Assembly: GCA_027604505.1 (NCBI GenBank)
Contig: JADIIX010000177.1
Span: 1-38,072 of the forward strand
Direction: 5' to 3'
Length of the DNA: 38,072 bases
DNA from: Gonapodya sp. JEL0774
Lineage: Eukaryota > Monoblepharomycota > Monoblepharidomycetes > Monoblepharidales > Gonapodyaceae
Below, in pieces: positions 1 to 11,118 of this stretch. Each line of letters opens with the position of its first letter. Position 1 is the stretch's first letter. The notes beneath the pieces were generated by a model that saw nothing but the letters and a program-made list of their open reading frames with translations, searched no databases and was not told where the DNA came from. Position numbers and translations under genes: made by a program.

Positions 1-1548
1 CCATGCCTTGTCCCCTTGTCCCCCCAACTGCCTAACCCCCCATACCAGAAAAAAATAAAGAAGCGTTATACAGTAAAGTCTCAGACATCCAACGGATGCT
101 CCCGTCCGTTGGAGGTCTGAGAACCTACTGTGTATCAACAGGTGAAGTCTCCATCCTACCACCCCCCGCCTCGGTGTATCCCACCTCTCCGCCTCCTCCA
201 TCTCTGTTATCGCCTGTTCCCCTTCCCCATTCCCTTCTCCCCCCGCCCCCGCCCACCGGCCCCCTTCCCCACCTTGGCCTCCAACACCGTCGCGAGGATG
301 AACATGATCCGAGGGTCGGCGGGGGACAGACGGAGCGAATAGATTTCAAGAAAGAAAGGTCTGCATAGGAGTTGACGTTGGCTTCGAGGAGCAGATGTCC
401 GTCCACCTTGGTCCTTGACCTCGTTTCCTCCCTCAAGTTTCATTACTTGAAACCACGATAACGTGGTCGACCAACCGAAACCTTGAACTTCCTGGACGTC
501 CCTATCGCTTTCGCTTTCCTCGATTGGGGCAACTTCTTTCGTTTGGAGTATCCAATCGTCCACATTCACACCGTAGCAGAGGCTCACAAACTTTGTCGGC
601 TCTCACGATATGTATCTTCATTTGTCTCTCGTTCATTTCCAAGGCATCCTCAGCATCTCGATCTCATTTCGTCGACTTGAACCGACACACCCCCTTCACG
701 TTCACCTTTGTCTTCGCAAACCAACGTCCTCAAGCGCATCCCCAAGAGTTTTCGTCGGAGGCTTTTCGAACAGCTTGAAGGCTCCAAGAGGCTCAGTCTG
801 TCCTTTCCAGTGATTCATGCCGGTGCTCAAGTCAAGGCTCACATGGGTTCCAGATCCTCGTCAAGACCTTCCCATCTTTTCGAATCTTCCTCCGATTTCA
901 GCGATGATTGGCAAACAGTCCCGAAAAAATCCCGAAATCTTTCAGGGGCAAATCTTCTCGAGCGATCAAGGTAGGACATCTTCAGGGTTTGCCGTCGTGG
1001 AATCTGGTGGGGGGGGGGGGGCGGGGGGGCAACACCTTTGTCTGACTTGATCAATCCGGACGTGAAGTCAGAATATACATACCTTCTCCAGTGTCTCTGT
1101 TTGAGTTCCATCACGATGGGCCAATGATGTTGGGATGGTGGTGGTGAACGATAGTAATAGAGAGGTTCCGCACCGAGTTTGAAGTATCCTTATAGGAATA
1201 ACATGGGAGATTAAGAGAGGATGGCTTAGGATTTTGGAGGTGCTTGGACACTTCTGTGAGGTTTGGGGTCAATGGGGGGGGTGCGTGCACATAGCACATG
1301 AGCAGGACACATAGCGCCACGCCACCACCTGTGGTCAAAACCGCACGAGATTTGCAAGATACATTTCAGTCAGTACAACGGATTAGACGTGTAGTTTCGG
1401 AGATATGAAACCGCTTTCGTGAGCTTTTGTGGTTTATGGTGTGTTGGGTACTTTGTCCCCTGACCCCTACAACATGCCGAGTTCCACTTGATGACAAGCC
1501 CAGCTATGAGACAGGCATGGCAAGGGAGTGAGTGAATTGGAAAGAGCG

Positions 1549-1820
1549 TGGTTTGATGACGGGGTATTTGTCTGGAGGGATGTGCCTGGGGCATAAGGCC
1601 TTTATGCCCCAGTTTTTTGACCACAGCAAACCTCACCATTCCACTCCCCACCATAAGGCACACTCCTCCAGAGAAGTACCGCGTCATTAAACCGCACCAT
1701 AATGAGGGTGGAGAAACTCTGACCAGTCTTGAGGTTTGCTGTGGTCTGATAGTGTGGGCCCACCCCCTTCTTCCCCCCACACATCCTGCAGACAAGTGCC
1801 CCGTAATCAAACCTAACCTA
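1549..1820. repeat. fold-back cluster of inverted and direct repeats
   Basis: A 17-bp perfect inverted repeat joins 1619-1635 (GACCACAGCAAACCTCA) with 1730-1746. Outside and inside it lie three diverged copies of a roughly 35-bp motif. One is on the plus strand at about 1549-1583 (GGTTTGATGACGGGG...). Two are inverted, at about 1663-1697 and 1781-1816 (...CCGTAATCAAACC). A separate near-perfect palindrome lies at 1586-1612. The nested arrangement resembles a non-autonomous fold-back or MITE-like element, but I see no clear target-site duplication and no transposase. It could instead be a hairpin-forming regulatory or degenerate satellite sequence. Confidence 0.6.
1586..1612. repeat. 27-nt hairpin palindrome
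   Basis: Arms CTGGGGCATA (1586-1595) and TATGCCCCAG (1603-1612) are exact reverse complements around a 7-nt centre (AGGCCTT) that is itself nearly palindromic. It would form a strong hairpin or cruciform on either strand. A run of six T follows the plus-strand arm (1613-1618), which looks like a bacterial terminator, but the setting is eukaryotic. I read it as part of the surrounding inverted-repeat cluster. Confidence 0.7.
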
Positions 1821-2599
1821 ATCCAATTACTCACTTGACAATCCATGGTCGCATGCTGGATTGTTCTGATACCAGTTGTCTTGTGAGACAGTCAATTTGG
1901 ATGCGGAGCCTCACTGCCACCTCGATCTGATTAGTTCTTCTATCTCCGTGAATACTTGTTGCACTCCATGGTAGTGAGGTGGGCACGTAAATTTGACAAG
2001 TACGACGTAAAATTTTGTCTTCGAAGGACCGCTAAAACTCCATTTCGACCCGATCCAACGCCAACTTTCTCTTGTGCCAAACAAGTGAACCCTAGAAAGC
2101 GGATTGCTCTATAGGAAGCGACCCCGTCTCCGAGTTGGTCACCATCAGTGTCGCTGGGATCCAGAGTCACGAAGAAGTCGTTCTCGGGGATTGGAGGACG
2201 CTTTTATCACCCCAAATGGAAATTTTTGTGCCTTTTGGCTCGCTGATGTGGGTTTGTTTTGTCCTTGACTCGTTCTTTCCCTTCAGAAGTGATTTTTGAA
2301 CCTCTCACATTCCATCCACATCACAGCTCCTCGCACCGCTTTCGCGGCATTTTTGCATTCTGGAGACGATATACAATGAGCTCTATGCTCCAAACCACCA
2401 GCGGGTTGCTCGCCTCCAATCATCCTTTCGGAAATGAAAGCCCCAAGTCCAACGAACGGTCAGCCACGAGGGTGAAAACTTTCCTCGTCAAATTTATCGG
2501 AAAATGAAAAAAATATTTTCTAAGCGAGTGTTCGCCGAGTGTTTGTCACAGTCAGAGGACGATTGGAAGCGTGTGGAAATCATACATAAGGTCGGAAAG

Positions 2600-3170
2600 A
2601 AGGGATGAGCCGCAAACGGCAGATCAGAAGCAGGAGAATGTAAGAGATAGGAGCAATGTATCAAGGGACAAACGAGAGAGGAGACGGGAGGGACAGGACA
2701 GTACAAGATGAGACGAACAACGGGCAAATTGCTGCCGACGGTAAATCGAGGAGAGGGGAAGTAAGAACGGGGAGAAGCATGGTGGGGTAGCAAGGAGGAA
2801 AGAAGCGAGGACGAGAGACGGAGAAACACAAATAAGGGAAGCAAGGACGAGGACGGGAAAGGTAAGGTCAAGGCAGGAGGTACGTCAGAAGCAAGTATGG
2901 GAGAAGCGAGGACAGGAAGAGCAAGACACATGAAGCACCGACGGGAGAAAGAAGGACGGGGACGGGATAAGAAAGGGCCGGGGAGGCGAGGACGGGAAAG
3001 TCAAGTACCGAATAAGCGACAACTGGAAATGCATGTAAGGGAGAACCGAGGACAGGAAAACATTTACGGAAGAAGCCAGGACACGGTAAGCACGTATGGG
3101 AGATCGCGAGGGCCGAGGACACGGGACGAGGTTTTTTTTTTGAAGGGACAAAGAGAGAAACAACTGTGAA
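2600..3170. repeat. purine-strand degenerate minisatellite
   Basis: The plus strand is almost entirely purine for about 570 bp, with a core resembling GCGAGGACGGGAAAG recurring every 35-55 bp (for example near 2845, 2903, 2955, 2985, 3045, 3070 and 3115). Flanking words such as GGGAGAA and AAGCA also recur. The opposite strand shows Ser/Pro/Leu-rich open frames in two registers (2494-2931 and 2868-3202), which I read as by-products of the base skew rather than genes. Such polypurine/polypyrimidine DNA can form triplexes; nothing in the sequence shows whether it does here. Confidence 0.65.
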
Positions 3171-3869
3171 TGCAAGCACCGGTCAGGATGGAACCTTTCC
3201 AAGGAGAACTGCGGGATTTTGCGCCCGCCGCATGTTTATTTGTTTTGCCTGCTTGTACTCGTCTCGAGATGCCTTGAACACCGAGGCCTCACGTCACGTG
3301 TTCACTGAACTGAGGCAGGGAAAACGGAAGGACACCCTCCCTGAACTTGATCTATCAACATGTTGAGAACCACACTGGACTGTCTCGGGATCTCGTGTCC
3401 GACTTCCGAGTACTGGTGACAGGTCAAATGCTCGAGCCATTCTCGTGACTTGTGGCTTTGCCCTTGCCCTTGGACAAAGTGAACGAATCCACTTGCTACT
3501 GGAGATCGCAATGAATAGCCAACCATTCTCTCAACCCGTCTGGACGTGAGACAGAACCGACACAACGGTAACCACTGTCACGCGAGCAGTCCTGACACCG
3601 TCTCATCAAACCTCCTTGAAAGTTTCTCATAAGTCTAATGTGTTTCTCTGTCAGGTGCATTTACAAAAGGCCGGTACACCGATTTTGGTGGGTCATTCTC
3701 GGAAAGTACTCTTGGAAACCCATTTTGTTCTCGGATATACAGGCAAGGTGATGACTTTGAAACTTACTGTTACCGCGATCAAGATGACTACAAGTTTACT
3801 GTGAGCCCGTGCATGTCCATTACTCTGACGGCTCTTCGCTACCAATCCTGATACAACCAACACCTCAAA

Positions 3870-5375
3870 ACCTCAAACAAGGTGTGCGGACGCTGTTGCT
3901 GTACCGGACATGAGCTTTCCAGCGCTGGAATTCGCTCCACTGGACGTTTTTCCGATCAGGGCTGGATGACCTAAAGCCAAGCGAGACCACTCGTCAAGGA
4001 CCATCATCGATGTCGCAACAGTGCGCTGCCACTCACTTTGTGCTGCATCCGCAAATTTTTTCAGCATGGTCATAAAGCTCTCTTGGGTATCTGAAATCTC
4101 GGTTATCGGGAATCAGCCAACCACGCCCGATCCCGACCGGACCACGCTGAAGTCGAAGTTGGTCGCTACAAAATTAAACAGAATCACATCTCGAATTTCT
4201 TAAATTGGTTGAAGACGCGGCAACACCAAGCTCGCCGTTCTTCTTTCCCTCGAGAACTTTGTTCAGGAGGGGCGCGAAATGAACGTCTCGGTGAACAGAA
4301 TGCTGGCAGCACTGAGAGCAATGACAATCGCCACCGCTGTTGGAATATGGACGATGGCGCGTTTGGGTTATTGATCACGAGTCGAAATTCAAGCTCAGGT
4401 TTCCGCCAGAGTAAGAATAAACTGCACGGGCAGAAATACTGTAGAGACAAACGTTGCTTTTGTGAGCATTGCAGTCTCTGATGCATTTCAATGAAATGAC
4501 CAATAGGATGTACTGTACGTACAAGCAAAGGATTGTCATCTGCAAAATACTCCCAGATCTTGCATAAGATCCACGCTCCCGTAGCATCGTGCCGCATTAA
4601 GACCTTCAGCAAATTTATCTTATGCGTTGTTTGTTGTTCCATGGAAGGTTCTGCAGCGGGTGCTTGCTCACCCCTTGATTGGCCCCCAACCCCGACGTGG
4701 CCACCACTTCCGCATTTGTAGTCATCAAATAAAACAGCGTGCCGTTTGTCGCGATCGATTTCTGCGTGTCCAAAACTTCCGAAAGGTCCCTTCCGTGAAC
4801 GAGATGGTGGCCATGGATTTTGGGTAGGTGTTGGTTCCCGATTGGGCGAAGTAGGGTGGGACGATCCAAGTGTCTCCTAAGCTTGGAAGATACCCAGGAC
4901 GAGTCGCGAAAGTGTACCCGCGAGCACTCTATGGGGCGTAAGCGTAAGTATGTACAAGCCAGTGGGGTGTTGCGATGTTGTTTGAATTTGCAACTCCCAT
5001 TGTCAGATTAATCATTGCCGAGTCTGTGGTGGTGTTCAAAAAATCGCTCTTTTTTCTTCGGTCTGATCACGAACCGGGCAGGACCATTGACACGTCTTGT
5101 TTGTGGTCTAATACACGAGCGCCCAGCCGGTGATCGGATTTCTAGGGTCATACACTTCTCGCAATGGAAAAGGAGACTTCAACAATCGTGGATAATCGCC
5201 AAAGCTGCCAGAGTTTGCAGTCAGGGCGGTCAGCCCTACAGCCTCCTGTGTGACGTTGTTCCAACAAGAAAATGCTCCGACCGGCACATTCAATGACGTG
5301 ATTGAATCCTTTAGGTACGGAACGAAGGTGCTGTGACCAGGGTATGGTGCATGACAGGGTTGGCGGTTTCATGAA
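3870..5375 (-). pseudogene. decayed Cache-domain membrane sensor
   Basis: Read on the minus strand, pieces of one extracellular-sensor protein appear in order but in different frames. An N-terminal piece (about 5355-5108) contains YDPRNPITGWAL. After an intron-like gap (acceptor near 4932) comes a piece with WIVPPYFAQSGTNTYP and SMATISFTEGTF. A frameshift follows near 4785, after which the text resumes as EVLDTQKSIATNGTLFYLM. A second shift near 4675 is followed by GEQAPAAEPSMEQQ. Further down (about 4330-4200) comes a hydrophobic span (AVAIVIALSAASILF), then FISRPL, FDFS and ITEISDTQESF. This order (dCache sensor, transmembrane helix, HAMP-like linker) is known from Cache-containing kinases and cyclases. 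No kinase or cyclase domain follows. At least two frameshifts plus in-frame stops make it a relic. The family call rests on motif order only. Confidence 0.5.
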
Positions 5376-5799
5376 TTGCGGTCAGCGGAGAAGGAGCAAC
5401 GAATTTTCCGCCAGAATTTTCACTCAAAATCCCCGGACAGGATAGTCCCACGCCGTATTGGAGTTGCGATCATGAGTCCGGAATCCGAGTTATGTAATGC
5501 AAGGAGAAGAAGCGGTCAAAACAACTCAACAAACAAACAGAAAAGGCTGCGTCCACTGTCTGTAGCAAACAGGGCTCCTTTCAAAGTGCCCGGTGGGGAA
5601 CTTGGGCGTTATTTTAGTTCAGATTTGACTGCAGAGTGAACGCCACAGACCAAACCGGAGCCCTCAGGAACTGGGTACTTTTCCTATGATATTTGCAGTA
5701 ACTAAAGGATCCCTTTGTCATGCCTGTGACCTCACAGCGTCCCTCAGCCCACGCCACCCTTCACACAATCAACAATACAAAGATCATTCCCCGAATATC
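5376..5799. other. intergenic, upstream of ISG12-like gene
   Basis: This is 424 bp between the decayed sensor and the ISG12-like start codon, and it probably holds the promoter and 5' leader of the plus-strand gene. A plus-strand frame at 5376-5639 is open but unrecognisable and ends well before the gene. The frame that reaches the gene is open from 5686, but the Met at 5800 fits the family better. I see no clear TATA element. Confidence 0.4.
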
Positions 5800-6477
5800 A
5801 TGTCACAGTCTGTGGAAACGTCTCCGAGCGACAAAAATCCTTCAGTGGCCCCTCCTGATCCAGCTAGTTCGCCCTCCCCTGCCCCCGACCCACCTTCCAA
5901 GTGGTGGTCTTCCTGGGGCAAACCTGTTGCTTCCGGATTGGTTGCCACCGCTGTTGTTACCGTCAGCCTTCCCCTTGCAGTCACGGCAGTAGGATTCACG
6001 AGCTCTGGAGTCGCTGCTGGTGAGTTTCTCTGGGGCGGATGAAATTGTTTGGTTTGTGTCTTTTTTGAGGGGAAGCTTGACCGCACCGCACTGGAAACCT
6101 GAACTCCTGCTATACATACCCTTTCAGGCAGTCTGGCAGCAGCATGGCAGTCGACCATGGGTGGCTATGTTGCCGCCGGCTCGATTTTTGCAATCCTTCA
6201 ATCGCTTGGTGCCACTGGTGCAATTGCCGTCGTCGCAGGCTGGGCTGGCGCCGCACTAGGTTTGGGGGTTGCCGCCATCGTCAAGCTTCTGCAAAATTTT
6301 GATGCGACGACGTCAAGTCGTGAGGAGCTGAAGCAACTTTCGCAACCTCTCCAGAAACTTGTGGCGGCTGCCGAAGCAAGCAGCGCCGTGAGGGAGTCCG
6401 ATTTAACGTGGATCAAGCAGAAGCTAGAAGCCGTTCAACGAGAAATCGAAGAAAGGCAGCGCACCGTTCCACGATGA
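5800..6477 (+). CDS. ISG12/IFI6-like small hydrophobic membrane protein
   Basis: Model: exons 5800-6019 and 6128-6477; intron GTGAGT...TTTCAG of 108 nt, phase 1; 189 residues. The first 40 residues are Pro/Ser-rich. From about residue 44 to 128 the protein is hydrophobic with many small residues. It carries the two motifs of the interferon-inducible 6-16/ISG12 family (Pfam Ifi-6-16): AVGFTSSGVAAGSLAA (split by the intron) and GGYVAAGSIFAILQSLGATG. After the hydrophobic core comes a charged, probably helical tail (about 130-189, Glu/Lys/Gln-rich). Animal members sit in mitochondrial or other inner membranes and affect apoptosis and antiviral responses. Fungi have no interferon, so the role here is unknown. 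I chose the Met at 5800 because an upstream in-frame Met (5686) adds an unlike extension. Family assignment is strong; function is open. Confidence 0.85.
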
Positions 6478-9075
6478 GCAGAAGCACAACTGTACCGACT
6501 CAAAAGCTCGAAAGTGTTCGAAATATATACGTCCATTCTAATCACGATTGGGCTCCTGTGCGTTGATGGTTGAAGATGGTACTGCCGCCGCCAAACACTT
6601 ACTGAAACTTGCCGCACTGAGACAGCAACACTCTTACAGCCGGAAAGTAACCGAGAGGAGCAAATCAGACTCATTATAGACTCGGGTAGGTACTACGTTC
6701 TGGGCTCGAGGAACTCTGGCCAAGTCGTTCTGACGCGTCGGATTCTCGGTGCGACGTCACTCGAAGATGATGGTGGATGGGCCGGTTCTTGCGCCAGTAC
6801 TGCAAAGAAGAAGAGCTGTTTTCCGTGGCCCAAAGGACTCAGCAGTAAGCCCCGTTTGCCCCAGCAGACTCTCCTTGGACTGGGCAGGTCCACATCACAC
6901 CCGCAAACACTTGTCGTACGGGCACAGTCGCAAACAGCGCAGAGTCGAATTCAGCCAGTCTTTGTTCCACTACCCCAACTGCCCCCCTACGTTTATGCAA
7001 CACACCCACCCACCATTGCTGCACTGCCCATTTGCCCGTTCACATATCTTAAAACCACAACACACTCGTGTTCGCGGAGAAACCCGCGTCTCCTCAGCGT
7101 CGTCGTCCCGCCTCACAAAAGCGAGTTAAGAATCGGCGCCCGCACCTGCCACTATTCTCGACCACCACAACTCCGCGTCCGTGTCTCCCCACCACCTTCG
7201 GAGTGGCATGATCTGGCACAGATGAAGGTCCAGCAGGTGAGAGTGTGCTTCTTTCGTTTTATTTTTCTTGTCTCATTTCACCTCGAACCTCAGAACCTCT
7301 GATGCCCTTGGCCCACCCACCTCGCTGATTCCGCGCACAACGAATCTGTGCCCTACCCACTCCCTTCTCGTTCCGCTACCACTTCAAAACAAGTCAATCG
7401 TGGTACCAACATCCCAACTACCGCTGTTACCGCTCGCCCTTGCTTCCACCTATTTTGCCCCCGACGTGAACAGGAGATCGAGAAACGGGAAGTGGGCGGA
7501 GGAGCGGCGACACTCAGGGGAATCAAGGCCGGGTGCAAGGTGAGTCGACGACTTTTATAGGGAAGAGCAACGGCGGAATCCCCGCGCTCACGCAAGTGGG
7601 CGGGGACGTGTAACCGTCGCGGACCTGGCCTGCACGGAGGTAGGATTCGAGTACCGGTGACCAGCAGGCTTGCGAGGAGAGGGCTCGAGTTCAGAGAAGT
7701 GAAAATGGGACGGATGGTGCATTCTGGAAATACGGCAGCGGAAGTGCAGATTCGTTCTCCGTATTTGAACGCATTTGAGCAACACAAACTTTTTATCACT
7801 TCTCGTCTCGATCTTGCGGACTTGCCACGGGTTCTCTGAACCAACGTCTGGTCCAAGGCAAAGAACGGCGAAAGTGCCTTGTATTTTGAGTGACAAACCT
7901 GACCACACCGGCAGTCGTGGAAACTCACCATGTTGTGAGCGCGCCTGACTTCAAGAAGTGATGATAGGGACTGCGCGTTTCTCCCATGGAGCGCAGGTCT
8001 CCCCCCACTCCTTCGCTTACGCACCGTCGGGCAACCCCACCCCCGCCCTCTCTCCCTCGCCTAGGGCTCGGCCGGCGGAGGTGGGCAGAGAGGGAAGAGG
8101 ACCTCCAAGGCCCTGTCGCTTGGAAGGGAGGGGAAGAAGAAGAGAAGAGAAGGGAAACGAAGAAGAGAACGAAGAGATGATCGGGAACGCGACAACGTGG
8201 AGAACACATCAGGAAGATTTCGACAGACTCGTCCGACGCGTTTTGCGAGTTCCGGGTTCCTGGTTCGTGGCGAGTTTGTAGACATGTGCGCCAGGGAAGG
8301 AGAGGATGACCTGGATCGGGTGGTGGTGGGTGTTGGATGGGTCAAGTTTGCGATGGGAGGTGGGGTGAGCAGGTGGGCGGGGGAAGTCGAGCACGTACAC
8401 TGCGGCGGAACAAACTTGGGTTGTGAATACATTATGCATGTCGTGATCATTGCAGCGGCAAGAGCGGTTAGGCGATGAATCTGAGATTCTGTGCGGACTA
8501 AGTTGAGACGCGGTCCAAGGGTAGGGTAGCGCCGGAAATCGGCAGATCCGTCAGCAACTAACGCACACATGTAGAGCGTCTTTCCCGTGATCAATGGCTG
8601 TGTGAGTTGGCGACGTCGCTTGATCTTTGATCTGGACTTGATTATCTCTAGATTCTGTATGTATCCCCCTTTCATTCAAGCCAGTACAACATAACTGAAG
8701 TCAAAAAGACGGTGGGGAGTCGATGCGGCTGTCAACTCCTCCTGCAAAGTGTCAACTGGAAATCTCCGCCTCCGATATGATTTGTTTTTCTCACTCGCCG
8801 TGTAAGTATTCTGACGTTACATTTTTAACGGGTCACCAAACAACAACTTTCTCCCGATGTCAGTGCCTGATCTGCCATGATGGCAATGGTGGCGGGAAAA
8901 AATCAATCCACGGGCTCAAAGACAATTATTCCTTGAACCGACTCTGCATGTCTCCTTATGCGGCGTGTACTGATAGCAACCACATTCGGGACCCGAGCAT
9001 AGGGGAGCGGCAGCGGTGGCAGCTGCTAAGCCCTAGTACGCCCAAAAAAAAAATAATAAAAAAGGGAATGTGGAT
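6478..9075. other. 2.6-kb stretch without a convincing gene
   Basis: Long open frames exist (223 codons at 7353-8024 minus; 204 codons at 8061-8675 minus), but their residues are Arg/Ser/Pro-rich, match nothing I know, and have no exon logic. An intron-like segment occurs on the plus strand at 7239-7295 (GTGAGA...CCTCAG), preceded by a short ATG frame. Another GTGAGT donor-like site lies near 7541. These might belong to a non-coding or heavily spliced transcript. The stretch 8040-8180 is strongly GA-biased on the plus strand. Low-complexity A/AT sequence occurs at 9042-9062. I would not annotate a protein here. Confidence 0.45.
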
Positions 9076-10220
9076 TCAAGATTTGAGGGTGTAGATCAGA
9101 AAATCTTGGGATGGCATGATGCGACGTACTTCAGAGCACGCTGCTCCCGCCGCAAATCCCGCCGCAGGATTTGCCGTGCCGACACCAACAGCAAGACCAG
9201 TGAGTGGACACACGAGGGCCAGAGCGGGTTGCCTTGCAAGATAAATCAATTTCAAGTTGAACGGCTTCTATGTCATGAAAGCAAATGTTCAGCCATCTCA
9301 CGCAATGGGCTTGAACAACAATTTGCATGCCAATGTATGTTCGCAACCCCAGATGTATCCTGCATGATTCTCGTCCGGAAACTTATGGCTTGGATTCTTG
9401 AGCTTGCATTCCTTCATTTCGGGTGTCAGAAGATCATCTATTGGGACTGTGGTAGGGGGGGCCGGAGCTGGCGGTGGATTCGCCGCAGGTGGTGGAGGAG
9501 TTGGGGCAGACGGAGGGGAACCGCCTCCCGTACAGCTTTGTGTGGACAAGCGCGCGTACAATGAAAATCCGATGTGTACAGGGCCGTCCCTACCCAAAAA
9601 AAACAGCCACGCTTTACGCACCTGAGGGCACCATTGTTCCACGAGTATCCTGCGTCACATGTGCATCCGCTCCCACTTTTCCAGTAGGAGTTGGGAGCGC
9701 AGCACTGGCCTTGGAACTTGGGGGTCCAGCCCGATCGGCATACGCAAGTTTGACTCTGTGCGTTGGGAACAGTCCCCCAAGGGCACGACGAGGCGTCGGG
9801 GATCTTGCCATAACAACTTGAAAATGGGCGTTTGGGAAACGAGAGGGCGGGAAAGAAAAAGAAATCGTAGTCAAAACAGTCGCTCGTTCTTGTGTGTCAG
9901 CCCACAATGCTCGCGGGGTGACCTCACGTATTACCGTTCCACTGCGTTCCACCATCGCACACGCATCCCTTGGCCGAGTCCCAATGGGAATTCGGACTGC
10001 AGCACTGGCCTTGTCCCGATGGTGTCCAACCTGTTTTGCACTTGCAAACGCTCCCGTTCCATTCGGTGCCCCAGGGACAGTCAGCCCTCTTTGCCAAGAC
10101 GCCGTGAGAAGACGACGGCGGAGTGTCCTGAGAGATACCTTGGTGCTGTATGGCAGCAGTCGCGCGGCACACGGTTGCCACGATGGCGATGGCGATTGAG
10201 ATTGACGCCAAAAGTTTCAT
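9076..10220 (-). CDS. secreted protein with two 7-Cys repeats and Pro-rich linker
   Basis: Model (minus): exons 10220-9928, 9816-9622, 9535-9302, 9232-9076; 292 residues, all phases matching. The N-terminus (MKLLASISIAIAIVATV...) is a signal peptide with cleavage likely near residue 22. LAKR at 42-45 is a Kex2-like dibasic site just before the mature part. Two repeats follow at about 48-99 and 109-164. Each has the pattern C-x10/12-C-x-C-x11-CC-x11-C-x-C and a closing Cys, with shared words GWTP, GQCC, PNS and CDxG. A Pro/Ala-rich linker (about 170-190) leads to a C-terminal part with more Cys. The first donor must be the GTGAGG at 9927; the upstream GTAATA would break the frame. The last exon is the least certain. 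Small extracellular Cys-repeat protein is a safe description; ligand or enzyme role is not visible. Confidence 0.75.
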
Positions 10221-10265
10221 GGGTGGGTATGGAAAGTTGAGAATTCGTTGGTGTTGTGTCGCCTT

Positions 10266-10273
10266 TATTTATA
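10266..10273 (-). promoter_or_regulatory. TATA-like box of the Cys-repeat gene
   Basis: On the minus strand the sequence reads TATAAATA (within AGTATAAATAAAGG), ending 45 bp upstream of the start codon at 10220. Position and sequence fit a core promoter element for a gene with a short leader. Confidence 0.55.
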
Positions 10274-11118
10274 CTTTTCCACACACGATGTGGCTTTGGC
10301 GGGCCGGGTCTAAGGCTGGCCACAGGACTTTGCTGATATACAGACACATATATTAACAGTTGCTTTTTGTTGTTCACACAATGCAACAATCTTGATATAT
10401 TATTCCATATATGGATTTTGTTGGTGCCCCTGCCGCCGCCCTCGCCGCCCAGCAAGTTGCGCGAATCAAGGTCCATGCACCACGGCTGACATAATTCTGT
10501 ATTGTGCTGGCCGTACTCCTCCCCAGTTCATGTGCAGGGACGGACTGGGCTCCTCTGCTGGTCGAGTCTGCCATTATCATGGACAACACCAGAGACGTCA
10601 CCAGCCGTGTTGATCGTAGAAAATGTAAGAGTCCAAACATCTCCCAGAATATATGTCACACAGTCCAGATTTCTATTTTTTCTTTTCTTTTTCTTTTCCT
10701 TCCTTTTTTTTTTTGTTGGAAGAAATGCTCATTTTCATGCCGACGAAGTTCGGCATGATGCTCGTGTCCGTTCAGACCATCAGTTCTCCGCAGGTGTGCA
10801 GGCAGGCGGCCCTCAAGCTTTTTTTTTGCCGTTCGGACCGCTTAGGTTGACATACGACGTTGCGGGACCGACTGTTGGTGATCCGTTGGCATCATCCACA
10901 TGTCCACCGTCTATGCCAAGTTTGGAAACCTTTCTTGATGAAGTAGAGTCTCGTTCGTTATAGGTTATAGTTCTCTATTTCTAAACTTGGATTCTTGTAG
11001 TAAGTTTCCATTTTGCGCTCGTCATGTGCGTGAGATGCCTGGTGTTCAATAATTAAGCCCCGTTTTCCCGATTCCCGATTTCAAAATTATATAGATATCC
11101 CCGAGAATATATGCAACA
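10274..11118. other. intergenic between two minus-strand genes
   Basis: This holds the upstream region of the Cys-repeat gene and the 3' flank of the lectin gene. A plus-strand T/C-rich run (about 10670-10715) separates several short plus-strand frames (for example 10502-10963). These contain a few protein-like stretches but no recognisable domain and no consistent splice structure. I annotate no gene. Confidence 0.4.

Larger units (their letters stand above)
1..3869. other. long stretch without a defensible gene
   Basis: I see no intact gene here. The first 700 bases are pyrimidine-rich on the plus strand. Two plus-strand ATGs open short, protein-like but unrecognised reading frames: one at 843 (43 codons, reaching a possible GTAGGA donor near 972) and one at 2377 (43 codons, to a TGA at 2505-2507). 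Either could be a first exon, but I cannot connect them to anything downstream. A G-rich homopolymer run lies at about 1009-1028. The inverted-repeat cluster and the purine-rich repeat are listed separately. The remainder (3180-3870) shows only short frames with no recognisable content. Confidence 0.5.

Noticed and set aside
1586-1618. bacterial-type intrinsic terminator (hairpin plus T run)
   Set aside because: The genome is clearly spliced and eukaryotic; the hairpin belongs to the inverted-repeat cluster.
2494-3202. overlapping minus-strand Ser/Pro/Leu frames that look like secreted proteins
   Set aside because: They are translations of a pyrimidine strand in several registers over a repeat tract.
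7353-8024. 223-codon minus-strand frame
   Set aside because: Arg/Ser/Pro-rich with no recognisable domain, signal or splice support; length can arise from GC-rich composition.
8061-8675. 204-codon minus-strand frame
   Set aside because: Composition follows the GA/CT bias of the region and no motif is visible.
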